From a virus, in the IMG/VR virus record IMGVR_UViG_3300035390_000014, positions 1 to 64,000 of that record: a stretch of DNA of 64,000 bases. One strand, 5' to 3'. The notes below the pieces were generated by a model that worked only from the letters and a program-made list of their open reading frames with translations, did not search any database and was not told the DNA's origin. Each line of letters opens with the position of its first letter. The first letter of the stretch is position 1. Position numbers and translations under genes: made by a program. Positions 35,024 through 43,422 of this stretch are shown here, piece after piece.

Positions 35024-35648
35024 ATTTATCTGTATCTCCACTATTAGCAGCAGATACATTTTTAGCACTAGTTCTATTAGCACCTGTATTAGCTCTAGTA
35101 TTAGTTCTAGTTCTTTCTCCTTGGTATTTATCATATTTATTTTTTAGTTGTTGACCTTTCTTTTTATAATATTGTCCTGCTACTTTTAGCGCTTTACCAC
35201 CTTCGTCCTTTACATATTTGCCAGATGTTTTTAAACTCTTATTGATATTCTTACCAACGGCATTACCCATAGCAGTTGCTTTTTTGTCAAATGCTTCACC
35301 TTTTTTAGCAATAGTTCTACCAGCTTTTTTAATTTTAGATTTAGTTTGATCCCAACCAACCTTAGCTTGTGACATAGGAGTGTTGTTTTTCTTATCAGCA
35401 GCATGCATAGCATCTAGTGCAGTTCTTCTTCGAGCAGTTGCTGTACTATGTTTTGCAGCTTTATTTTTGTCGTATACTTTTTTACCCTGATAAGCAGCAG
35501 CACCGGCAACACCGGCGGCAGCAGCAGCAGTGCCAGCAATGATTTTACCTTTATGATCTCTCCAAAGTTTTTTTGTTGCATCCCATATTTTACCTTCTTG
35601 TAATTCTTCGTCTTGTACCGATTCCAAATATATATCTACCATTTTCAT
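35010..35648 (-). CDS. Basic, Ala/Gly-rich probable virion protein
   Basis: 212 aa. The N-terminus YLESVQDEELQEGKIW resembles the short targeting segment (aromatic-L-x-E ... EG) seen on other proteins here. It is followed by a hydrophobic Ala/Gly helix (IIAGTAAAAAGVAGAAAY) and a long, very basic tail. Same plan as the proteins at 42744, 45765 and 48597. Possibly packaged in the head and ejected with DNA, or inserted in a membrane. A TTAGAACA motif is 45 bp upstream. Confidence 0.7.
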   Translation of the reverse strand: MKMVDIYLESVQDEELQEGKIWDATKKLWRDHKGKIIAGTAAAAAGVAGAAAYQGKKVYDKNKAAKHSTATARRRTALDAMHAADKKNNTPMSQAKVGWDQTKSKIKKAGRTIAKKGEAFDKKATAMGNAVGKNINKSLKTSGKYVKDEGGKALKVAGQYYKKKGQQLKNKYDKYQGERTRTNTRANTGANRTSAKNVSAANSGDTDKYGGR

Positions 35649-35707
35649 AATAAGTAACTCCTTTATTTTAATTAATTATATCATTTATAATATGTTCTAA
35701 TTTTTTT

Positions 35708-36034
35708 TTAATAAAAAATCTTTAATACAGCATTTCCTAAATCTGGGATTCTGTCCATACCCTCTGTTTTCATATCTAATTTATATATAGTATTTAATGT
35801 TTCAACTATACCAGTTTCTCTGTCCAGATTAATTATATAAGTTGACCTCATATGATACCCAGGAACCCACCTACCTGTTGGATCATCTACAACTGTTCCT
35901 GTAAACATAACTGGATAAATTTTATTATCTTTCAATTCAGGAAAATGTTCCCAAAATAAATCCATATGTTCTTCTGGTACTTCTATATGATGTAATTGCC
36001 AATTCTCAATTTTTCCGCCATCTTTCTTATCCAT
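35708..36034 (-). CDS. Small phage protein (possibly DUF6957-like)
   Basis: 108 aa. Residues PTGRWVPGYHMRSTYIINLD followed by GIVETLNTIYKLD fit the 'RW..G...RTS.v......g.v.T.NS.Y.L' pattern of short phage proteins of the DUF6957 type, as I recall it. Function unknown. AGGAG site eight bases before the ATG. Confidence 0.6.
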   Translation of the reverse strand: MDKKDGGKIENWQLHHIEVPEEHMDLFWEHFPELKDNKIYPVMFTGTVVDDPTGRWVPGYHMRSTYIINLDRETGIVETLNTIYKLDMKTEGMDRIPDLGNAVLKIFY

Positions 36035-36085
36035 TGTATTCTCCTATTCTATATATATTACTTACTAAGTTCCACTTTATGATTA

Positions 36086-36346
36086 TTACTTACTTTTATC
36101 TGATACTTGTTTATTTAATTTTGCTTTCCAATATCTTGAAATTGAATCCTGTTTAGTTGGATTTTTCATTCCTTTAGATTTCCAGTATGCAGCTTTTCCT
36201 GTCTCATGTCTTTTTTTAGCAGCTGGATTATTTTTCATTCTTTGCTTCCAATCGCTTACACTTCCAGTTCTTGCTCTTGCTGCTGCTGTTGCTATTGCTG
36301 ATATTCCCTCAACTACTTCTTTTTTTAGCAATAAATAAAATATCAA
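36086..36346 (-). CDS. Basic C-terminal ORF, possibly made by frameshift from the preceding gene
   Basis: 86 codons with no ATG and no ribosome binding site at the 5' end; the listed start is a TTG inside the preceding gene. The frame runs through a seven-A run (36320-36326) shared with the end of that gene. The protein is Ala/Arg-rich then strongly basic (MKNNPAAKKRHETGKAAYW, SISRYWKAKLNKQ). An internal ATG at MKNNP would give a 51-aa protein. Either a frameshift-made tail of the gene at 36309 or a short independent gene. Confidence 0.5.
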   Translation of the reverse strand: MIFYLLLKKEVVEGISAIATAAARARTGSVSDWKQRMKNNPAAKKRHETGKAAYWKSKGMKNPTKQDSISRYWKAKLNKQVSDKSK

Positions 36347-36866
36347 ATATATAAAAAATTAAATCAATCATAAGAAATAAAGCCATATAAACAACAAATG
36401 GAGTACCACCTGCTGCTGAAAAAAATGCAGCGATTACAATACTCAATAGCATATTTACCCATAAATTTTTATTTGCTCGGTCCCAATCTATAACAGTTTT
36501 ATTGATCTGTCTAGCAATAGATTTTATTTGCTTTTCATCTTTGGCTGCAATAGCTACAAGAGATTCTAATGGAGCTTTTATTTTAGCAGGCACATTTTTT
36601 AATTCTTTTGCAGCAAATTTTCTCTTTTTTTCATAATTAGGAATATTTTTTTTAGCCGCTTCATCAACTCTTTTAGGATCCATTTTAGGAACATGGGCTG
36701 TAATTTTTTTAAAACTTTCAATATCTTTTACACCTTTTAGTTTAGTAACTAAAGATTTAGCTTTATCACCAATATTTTTTTTAACAAAATCTCCAAATCC
36801 TTCTTGAATTAAATTTAAATCCTCTTGTAAGTAACTTTCCTGTAAATAACTTTGTGTATCAATCAT
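36309..36866 (-). CDS. Membrane protein of the structural cluster
   Basis: 185 aa. N-terminus SYLQESYLQEDLNLIQEGFG resembles a targeting segment, followed by a charged helical middle and two transmembrane helices near the end (LLSIVIAAFFSAAGGTPFVV, ALFLMIDLIFYIFDILF), then KKRSS and stop. The same architecture recurs at 41304 and 53216. The gene follows the second polymerase beta gene by 3 bp. The stop comes 9 bp after an A7 run that may allow frameshifting into the next ORF. Confidence 0.7.
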   Translation of the reverse strand: MIDTQSYLQESYLQEDLNLIQEGFGDFVKKNIGDKAKSLVTKLKGVKDIESFKKITAHVPKMDPKRVDEAAKKNIPNYEKKRKFAAKELKNVPAKIKAPLESLVAIAAKDEKQIKSIARQINKTVIDWDRANKNLWVNMLLSIVIAAFFSAAGGTPFVVYMALFLMIDLIFYIFDILFIAKKRSS

Positions 36867-36869
36867 AAT

Positions 36870-39800
36870 TTATCTCCATATCATTAAACTAATAAAATAA
36901 CTATTTAATAAATCTCTTACTGGTGATGCTTTGGGGTTTCTATATTTTGCACTACCTGTTTGTATAATATCTGATAATATTTCATTTTTTGTTTGAATGT
37001 CATCGCTTAGTGGTCCAAAAAATTCAGCAAGCAAATTTGGACAATTATATGATATAAAACTATAAGTATCAAGCTCACCCATTCTTTGTCCACCTTCACG
37101 TTTCTTACCAGCAGTAGGTTGAAATGTTTTGCTAGTCATTGGACCTGTTGATCGAGCATGAAGTTTATCCTTTGCAATATGTTCTAGTTTTAATATATAC
37201 ATGTACCCTATTGGCACTTTACTTTTTGTCTTAGTATTAAATTCTGGTAAAGACAAATTATAGCCTGATTTAAGGCCCAGTGATTTTAAACATGCTATTA
37301 TTTCTTTATAAGCAGGAGCTTTAAAAGGAGGAATTAAAATAGTCATACTACCTGAATCTTTAACTTGTTTCATAAATGTTTTAAATCGAACATCATTCAA
37401 TGCTTTAAATTTATTAATTAAATTTGTACTAAATTCTTTATTTTTTGTCATATCAAGATTTGGTAAAACTTTATGTAATAAAGCAATTACTTTAGGTTTA
37501 TCATTCAATTTAATTATTTGTCTACCTAATTCTTTTGAAATTAAACCGGTATATAATTCATATAGCTGACCAATATTCATACGACCAACTACACCGATAG
37601 GGTTTAAAATAATATCAACTTGATCTCCTGTTGGTGTTCTAGGCATAAGCTCATCCTTTTCGATAAGAGAAACAATACCCTTTGCTCCATGTCTATTGGT
37701 TAATTTATCACCAACTCCTACAGGCAATTCTTGCTCTAATTTAAACCTAATCATTACACCTGGAATAGTATCTCCTTTATGAGAAAACTTTTCATTATCT
37801 TTTAATCCATATCTTGTTCTTGTTCTTTTAGACAATTTATCTAATTCAGGAAATTTTCCTTCCTTTAGATTATTAAATACTTCTATATCAACTATTTTTC
37901 CACCAGGTGATTTTTTAATTAAATGGCCAGATACTATTTCAGTTCCTTCTTCATCTTCATCAAATCCAATTAATTGTTCAATTTCACCAATACTTTTTCT
38001 TAATAAAGGTTCGCCTTTTATAGTATCTTTTCCTAATTCATTTATAAAAACAACTCTATCTTCTTTGCCAATTTCAACTTCCTCTACTATACCATGTAAT
38101 GAATTAAGAACTCCCTCCCTTACAATTCTTTCAGATAATACAATACCATCCTCAAAATTAAATCCTTTGTATGGCATTAATGCAACACACATACTTCTAC
38201 CTAATGCAATCGCACCACCTGAAACACAAGACCCTTCTGCAATAATAGATTTTTCTTTTACAACTGATCCGGCCTTTACTGTAGGTTTAAAAACACTTAA
38301 TGTATCCTTTCCAGATCCAGATCTTAAATGAACAGGAGTTACTGGTATAACTTTATTGCCTCCAGTACTACATTGAATATATATAGCATCATCAGTTACT
38401 TTAGTTACTTTTCCATTACAAGGAGATTTTTTAATAAAGTCATCTGATAAAACACTTGTTAATATAGATTCATATCCTGATTGAATCATTGGTTGTTCTG
38501 GGTTTCTTAATGGAACCGCTTGTCTCATTTGACTACAACCAAACATTACTCTGTTCCCATCATCATTTTCAACAAATGGAATTTGAGCAGCTGTAGTTGA
38601 TAACATCCCAGAGTTCTCACCTTCTTTTTTCTCTTTGGATTGTATAATACCTCTTGCTGATGTTATAAAAGCATCAACAGTTAGCTGTTGTACAATACCA
38701 ACATTTTCACCTTCTGGTGTATCAAGTGTATCAATATTACCAAACATTGAGTCATGAACATTACGACCAGCATTTTGAATAGCTTGTTTATCAGGAATAC
38801 CACCAACGGCTTTACCTACTGGTGACACTCTTGTTTTAGTAGCCATTTCCTCAATAGGATTAGCATATTCCATATCAGCAACAATTTCTGAGTTAATAAA
38901 ATCGCTTAATACTTTGGTTTGAGAGATATCAAATATAGCTTTTTTATTACCAGATAGTACTTGTTCTTTATATTCAGTATGAGCTGCTAAAATTTGTTTT
39001 TGAGCAAGATGAACTATAACCTCAGAGTTTCTTATTCTCTGATTAGATACATCATTTCTTTTTTGTGTAAATCCTTCTACAACTTTAGTTGACATATATT
39101 TCATTATCAAATGTAATTCACTTGGTAATTGTTGATTAATTAATACTTGTTTTGCAACAGGATCAACTATATTTTCTAAATTGGATTGAATTAAGAATGT
39201 TGAATTAATACGGCCAGACATTTTAATAATTAAATTATTAAAATATTCATGAGATAAAAATTCTCCATTAATTTTTAATGAACTAATATCGACATGAATC
39301 AGTGATTGTACAATTTCTTCTTTTAGCTTCGTGTTAATATTTTCAAACAAAATCCATTGTTTATCATCAACTTTAACACTCCATTTGGTCTCTTTATCAG
39401 GTCTTTGGTCTGTTATCTTATACCTAATATCATATAATTGACATGACTCTTTAAAACCAAAACTGAAGCCTAAAAGGACTAATATTGGGACTTTATACGA
39501 TCCAATGTAAGCTTCTAAATATTCTTCCCTCTTAGTTCTTTTACTCCATATATGGAAAGTTGAATAAGAACTTTCAAATTTACTATCGTATAATTTAGGA
39601 AATGTTATTGGACATAAAACTAACTGATTAATAAGACATTTCTTTTTACCATTAATTTTAAAAGTTCCATCATTAGAAACATTAGGAACATCTAATAATA
39701 TTTCATGTTCTCTTTTAAATTTATCAACAACAACTACATGAATAGTACTAATATCAGATGGAGATAGATCGCCCGGTCTAATATGTTTCTTAACAACCTT

Positions 39801-40961
39801 AACACTTTTAAATGTTAATGGAACACCTTTTGTTTCCAAAACTTTAAATGAATTAACAATATCTTTCTTTAAATTTGTTTCAAAGTCAATTTTTCTTTTT
39901 TCAAAAATATGCTCAGGAGATTTATTTCCAACAGCTTTAGCTACATTGGATAATTGGATAACAATGTCTTCTGATGTGGATTCTGTTTTCTTAGGTTCCA
40001 ATAATTCATCTACATATTTTTTATCAATAACTTTCAATCCCATTGTTTTTTTAGAATCTGGAATACTAACTGCAGTTTGACGAGCTTTAATCATATCACC
40101 AGTTGATCTATATAATGCAGAAGCTATTGCTATATCTTTAGCATCATTATTTGTTAATTCATTGTTATGTGTTTTATCCAGTGATTTAGGATTTTTTTCA
40201 AAGAATTTTTGAATAGATTGTTTGAATTTAGATTTATTAGAAGGATCGATATCGCCTTCTATTTTTTTAATAATTATATTAGATGCTGTCTCTACTTTAC
40301 CATCAACTTCTTCTTCACCATCAATAACTTTGATATTTTTAAGATATAGATTAACTTTATTAAATTTTACATCTCTGTTTTTTATTAGTAGTCTATAACG
40401 GGAAGATGAATCACTAATAGTATTCATTATCAAATGATCATAATATAAATTATTTTTTTTAATTTCTAATATAAATGGGAACATTTTTCTATCAATATAT
40501 TTTGGAACATTTTTAGTTGCATCAACCGAGTATATAAATACTTTTTCATAACTATTTGGAAATGAACTAAAAATTTTATCAACTATATTTTTTAAAAGAA
40601 ACCCACCTCTTGCTCTATAGTTTTTCATTTTATATGATTCTTCCATTGATTGTAAAAACGGACTAAGATCATATATCAAATTCTGTCCTTGAGGTATTGC
40701 TTGAATCGAACTTGAGGCAACCAATCCATGAGCCTTATAAGTATTTTTAATTTCCGGAGTCATAGAACTAAATGGTATTTTAGTTTTTGGGATAATAACC
40801 TTTTTTGCATCAACTCGTAATAAATTCAATTTTGAATAATCATCTACAAATGTCGAATTTTCACTAAAGTAAACAATCAAAAAAGGATTCTTCTGAATTT
40901 GCGGAAATCTAATACCATTAACCACATGAGTAAATGGTTTCAGTGCTTTAAATTGAATCAT
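36870..40961 (-). CDS. Multisubunit RNA polymerase beta subunit (second phage RNAP, candidate virion RNAP)
   Basis: 1363 aa. The first 400 or so residues are unlike bacterial RpoB. From about 430 the familiar blocks appear: GTFKINGKKKCLINQL, TRVSPVGKAVGG and NIDTLDTPEGENVG (bacterial cpiETPEGpNIG), KGFNFEDGIVLSERI near 937, GDKLTNRHGAKGIVS near 1090, LNPIGVVGRMNIGQ and GGQRMGELDTY near 1292. It is a diverged paralogue of the 1020-aa beta at 128-3190. The neighbours are structural-type membrane proteins and a split beta-prime. This placement suggests a virion-carried polymerase for early transcription, as in phiKZ (inference). It overlaps the nuclease gene upstream by 14 bp. Confidence 0.93.
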   Translation of the reverse strand: MIQFKALKPFTHVVNGIRFPQIQKNPFLIVYFSENSTFVDDYSKLNLLRVDAKKVIIPKTKIPFSSMTPEIKNTYKAHGLVASSSIQAIPQGQNLIYDLSPFLQSMEESYKMKNYRARGGFLLKNIVDKIFSSFPNSYEKVFIYSVDATKNVPKYIDRKMFPFILEIKKNNLYYDHLIMNTISDSSSRYRLLIKNRDVKFNKVNLYLKNIKVIDGEEEVDGKVETASNIIIKKIEGDIDPSNKSKFKQSIQKFFEKNPKSLDKTHNNELTNNDAKDIAIASALYRSTGDMIKARQTAVSIPDSKKTMGLKVIDKKYVDELLEPKKTESTSEDIVIQLSNVAKAVGNKSPEHIFEKRKIDFETNLKKDIVNSFKVLETKGVPLTFKSVKVVKKHIRPGDLSPSDISTIHVVVVDKFKREHEILLDVPNVSNDGTFKINGKKKCLINQLVLCPITFPKLYDSKFESSYSTFHIWSKRTKREEYLEAYIGSYKVPILVLLGFSFGFKESCQLYDIRYKITDQRPDKETKWSVKVDDKQWILFENINTKLKEEIVQSLIHVDISSLKINGEFLSHEYFNNLIIKMSGRINSTFLIQSNLENIVDPVAKQVLINQQLPSELHLIMKYMSTKVVEGFTQKRNDVSNQRIRNSEVIVHLAQKQILAAHTEYKEQVLSGNKKAIFDISQTKVLSDFINSEIVADMEYANPIEEMATKTRVSPVGKAVGGIPDKQAIQNAGRNVHDSMFGNIDTLDTPEGENVGIVQQLTVDAFITSARGIIQSKEKKEGENSGMLSTTAAQIPFVENDDGNRVMFGCSQMRQAVPLRNPEQPMIQSGYESILTSVLSDDFIKKSPCNGKVTKVTDDAIYIQCSTGGNKVIPVTPVHLRSGSGKDTLSVFKPTVKAGSVVKEKSIIAEGSCVSGGAIALGRSMCVALMPYKGFNFEDGIVLSERIVREGVLNSLHGIVEEVEIGKEDRVVFINELGKDTIKGEPLLRKSIGEIEQLIGFDEDEEGTEIVSGHLIKKSPGGKIVDIEVFNNLKEGKFPELDKLSKRTRTRYGLKDNEKFSHKGDTIPGVMIRFKLEQELPVGVGDKLTNRHGAKGIVSLIEKDELMPRTPTGDQVDIILNPIGVVGRMNIGQLYELYTGLISKELGRQIIKLNDKPKVIALLHKVLPNLDMTKNKEFSTNLINKFKALNDVRFKTFMKQVKDSGSMTILIPPFKAPAYKEIIACLKSLGLKSGYNLSLPEFNTKTKSKVPIGYMYILKLEHIAKDKLHARSTGPMTSKTFQPTAGKKREGGQRMGELDTYSFISYNCPNLLAEFFGPLSDDIQTKNEILSDIIQTGSAKYRNPKASPVRDLLNSYFISLMIWR

Positions 40962-41304
40962 CTTTATCCTCGTAGTTGTCTAATTTTACTAAATCATTTT
41001 CTATTAATAATGTCCCTAAATCTGATCCATCTGATAGAGTGACATAAGCTTCATATCTACTATATACAGCTGATTTAACAGATGTTAAAGTAACTTCTTT
41101 ATTTAACAATAATGGTGTAACAAAATCTGTAGCTCTTTTACCATGTTCTCTTTCTGATTCTGTTTTTGGTCTCCATGTTTCAGGAGTATCAACATCTTTT
41201 AATCTGAATCTTTGTTTAGTTGTAATAGTAAATCCAAGATCGACAGTAGCATCAAAAGTATCACCATCAACAATATTAGTTACATATGCTTTATAATTAT
41301 ACAT
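40948..41304 (-). CDS. Staphylococcal-nuclease-fold (SNase) protein
   Basis: 118 aa. IVDGDTFDATVD (11-22) and FRLKDVDTPETW (33-44) are the SNase hallmark; R34, E42 and R83 (in YSRYEAYV) match the catalytic arginine-glutamate-arginine set, so it is probably active. No signal peptide. It could degrade host DNA or process nucleic acid during infection. The start overlaps the stop of the gene upstream (TAATG), and its end overlaps the polymerase beta start, so translation is coupled. Confidence 0.87.
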   Translation of the reverse strand: MYNYKAYVTNIVDGDTFDATVDLGFTITTKQRFRLKDVDTPETWRPKTESEREHGKRATDFVTPLLLNKEVTLTSVKSAVYSRYEAYVTLSDGSDLGTLLIENDLVKLDNYEDKDDSI

Positions 41305-41999
41305 TATTCACCTTCCTTCATTCTTCCTGGAGTTCCTAAGAATGTCCACATAAAAGATATTGTACTAAGAACTAATAATACTCCAGCTACTAATAAAAAA
41401 CCGCCAGTCATACCAAGAGCAACAACACTACCCCCAAACAATGCCCCTATTAAATATGTCATAAAACCTCCTATAAAAGATAATACTCCATATACAGTAA
41501 AATTTAAAGAAGAAGAATAAGGACCTTTTGTAGTAGATGTTATTGATTTTTCTATATCTTTTAGAACTTGCTCAGAAACTTGTTTAAAAGGTTGCTTTTT
41601 AATTTTAGAATTAATCATCATTACAATCAATATTGGTATTATAGCACCAGACATTGTCAAAACACTAGCCTGACCTAATGCTGCAAAAGCTCTTGAAATA
41701 TTAACGGATGCCTTCTTAACTGCTTTCAAATCAATATCCATGTCATTAGCTAATTTATATACTTTGCTATTTAATTCTTTTTCAGGTTTAACAAAGTTTT
41801 TATGTCTGCCAACAAAAGTTTCCATTTGTTTATCATTTTTAATAGAGCTAATTTTTTTTAACATATCTTTTAATTTATTAGCAGGCATGGTAGATTCATT
41901 TAATATATTATCAACACTATAATTATTATATATTTCTAACAACTCACTATATATATCATTATTAAATAAAGCGTTTAATTCATAATTGTAATTATTCAT
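41304..41999 (-). CDS. Multi-pass membrane protein of the structural cluster
   Basis: 231 aa. The first 95 residues are polar and helical. Then come about four hydrophobic segments: SVLTMSGAIIPILIVMMI, VYGVLSFIGGFMTYLIGALF, VVALGMTGGFLLVAGVLLVL and ISFMWTFL. A short basic/acidic tail follows (GRMKEGE). Strong GAGGGTGG site. Resembles the tail of the 618-aa protein at 53216 in plan. Possibly a virion membrane-penetration protein. Confidence 0.7.
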   Translation of the reverse strand: MNNYNYELNALFNNDIYSELLEIYNNYSVDNILNESTMPANKLKDMLKKISSIKNDKQMETFVGRHKNFVKPEKELNSKVYKLANDMDIDLKAVKKASVNISRAFAALGQASVLTMSGAIIPILIVMMINSKIKKQPFKQVSEQVLKDIEKSITSTTKGPYSSSLNFTVYGVLSFIGGFMTYLIGALFGGSVVALGMTGGFLLVAGVLLVLSTISFMWTFLGTPGRMKEGE

Positions 42000-42020
42000 A
42001 CTACCACCCTCTTATATTAT

Positions 42021-42740
42021 TTAATTATTTTTATATCCTTTAGCACCAAGTCTTGAGGAACTTCTACGTTTATCATCAACTAGGCTTCCAGTCATAACCT
42101 TTTCAATGATACTCTGTTCACCTCTTTCTTCAGTTATAAGACCTGTTTTAATAGCATCATTGATATTTTCAAATGCTAATCCATTTACAAAACCCTCTGA
42201 GAAAATAACCTTTTTTAGATTAACTAATATTGGGTCCCAAGTTGATCCTAATCTAGCAGATATCTGAATGTTCTTTTTATCCCTTAATACTTGGGAACAC
42301 ATAATTTCCAAATGAACTGAATCCATATCTGATAGTTTTCCATAAACTGCGAATAATTTTCTATATAGATGCCCTGCATCTTTTAATATTTCTCTACCAC
42401 CAATCAATCTTTCAACATATGAAATTTGTACGGCTGATTCTCCAGCCTCAGTTGATACTTCTAATATTGGCGAATTGGCTTCAAATTTTAATTTAACATA
42501 ATCTTTTTCAATATTTTCTCTTTCATATACAAATAATTCAAGAGCATAATCTAATGTTATATCAAATATTTTGTCGCCATATTCAGCTTTAGCTAATAAT
42601 GATTTAACCCAAATTCTCTTACCTTCTTCTTTTTCTAAGAAATTTGTTTTATCATAATTACTCATATCAATAGATAATATCATCGCTTGAGTGGTGATTA
42701 ATTGTTGTTCATGTTGTTTTAAAAATTGAGTTATTTTCAT
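42021..42740 (-). CDS. RNA polymerase beta-prime, C-terminal fragment (second phage RNAP)
   Basis: 239 aa. From about residue 110 the sequence follows the C-terminal part of bacterial beta-prime: VYGKLSDMDSVHLEIMCSQV (bacterial 'v...qgv.I.dkHiEvivrqM'), then LVNLKKVIFSEGFVNGLAFE (bacterial 'LlgItkaslateSFisaAsF') and LITEERGEQSIIEKVMTGSL (bacterial 'a..gk.D.l.glkEnVIvGrLiP'). It completes the beta-prime begun at 43423-45765, with two small genes between. A split beta-prime is the phiKZ/AR9 arrangement, while the first polymerase here is unsplit. Weak ribosome site; probably translationally coupled. Confidence 0.82.
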   Translation of the reverse strand: MKITQFLKQHEQQLITTQAMILSIDMSNYDKTNFLEKEEGKRIWVKSLLAKAEYGDKIFDITLDYALELFVYERENIEKDYVKLKFEANSPILEVSTEAGESAVQISYVERLIGGREILKDAGHLYRKLFAVYGKLSDMDSVHLEIMCSQVLRDKKNIQISARLGSTWDPILVNLKKVIFSEGFVNGLAFENINDAIKTGLITEERGEQSIIEKVMTGSLVDDKRRSSSRLGAKGYKNN

Positions 42741-42743
42741 AAT

Positions 42744-43130
42744 TTACGCCCGTTGCATTTGTTTTTGTAAACGTTCTTTCTTTTGATCCAATATCTTCTT
42801 TTTATTCGCATCTTGTTTCATTTGATTTGCTTTAGCATTCATAGCATTCTTTTTAGATGGGTCTTGCTCCATTGAGGCAGCAGCTTTAGCTTTTTTATGT
42901 TTACGATATAAATAATATGCTCCCAAGGCTGCAACTTGAGCTCCAGGAACTACTGCCATTGCGCCACCAGCTGCTGTGGCAATACCATGGCCGGCTGCTG
43001 CTCCAGCAACTTGAACTGCGGCATATTTACCAGTTCTGCCCAACTTAGTCTCTTTATCATCTTGACCTGTTTTATCCATCAAGCCTTCACGTAAACAATA
43101 GAAGGTATATTCCTCAGATAAAGTTATCAT
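42744..43130 (-). CDS. Ala/Gly-helix basic protein, virion membrane family member A
   Basis: 128 aa. N-terminus SEEYTFYCLREGLMDKTGQD, then a long hydrophobic Ala/Gly region (AAGGAMAVVPGAQVAALGAY) and YLYRKHKKAKA...EQDPSKKNAMNAKANQ. The last part lines up with proteins at 45765 and 48597 (Y-x-x-YK-x-x-KK ... DP/TP-x-x-K), so the three are paralogues. Inserted between the two beta-prime pieces. Probably packaged or membrane-active. Confidence 0.7.
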   Translation of the reverse strand: MITLSEEYTFYCLREGLMDKTGQDDKETKLGRTGKYAAVQVAGAAAGHGIATAAGGAMAVVPGAQVAALGAYYLYRKHKKAKAAASMEQDPSKKNAMNAKANQMKQDANKKKILDQKKERLQKQMQRA

Positions 43131-43135
43131 AATAT

Positions 43136-43408
43136 TTAACCCTTACAAGTTTTAGAGCATTTAGTTCCATACCCACTTTTATAACTTTTGAATTTTAATA
43201 TTTTACCGCATTTACATATTGGTCTATCACTTAATCCTTTAGATACATTATATGATCTTTCAGTTATAGTAGCAGACTTTGGTAAATAATCTGTATACTC
43301 ATATAATGCATTATAGATTCTTGGGTTATCTTTTTTTAATTTTTTAGTACTTGGTGCTTTTTCTCCATATGTATCTTGAATATAAATTGAAACTATTTGT
43401 TTATTCAT
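43136..43408 (-). CDS. Small zinc-finger-like protein inside the split beta-prime region
   Basis: 90 aa. The last 30 residues (PICKCGKILKFKSYKSGYGT then KCSKTCKG) match a C-x-C...C-x3-C knuckle often found at the N-terminus of phage homing endonucleases. No nuclease domain follows, so it may be the remnant of a homing endonuclease that once sat within the beta-prime gene, which would explain the split (inference). Strong AAAAGGGG site, so it is probably expressed. Confidence 0.65.
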   Translation of the reverse strand: MNKQIVSIYIQDTYGEKAPSTKKLKKDNPRIYNALYEYTDYLPKSATITERSYNVSKGLSDRPICKCGKILKFKSYKSGYGTKCSKTCKG

Positions 43409-43422
43409 AATAATTACCCCTT

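Noticed and set aside
36870-40961. An intein in the long beta subunit
   Set aside because: The extra length is a continuous N-terminal extension before the conserved blocks, with no intein splicing motifs or interruption of a conserved block.
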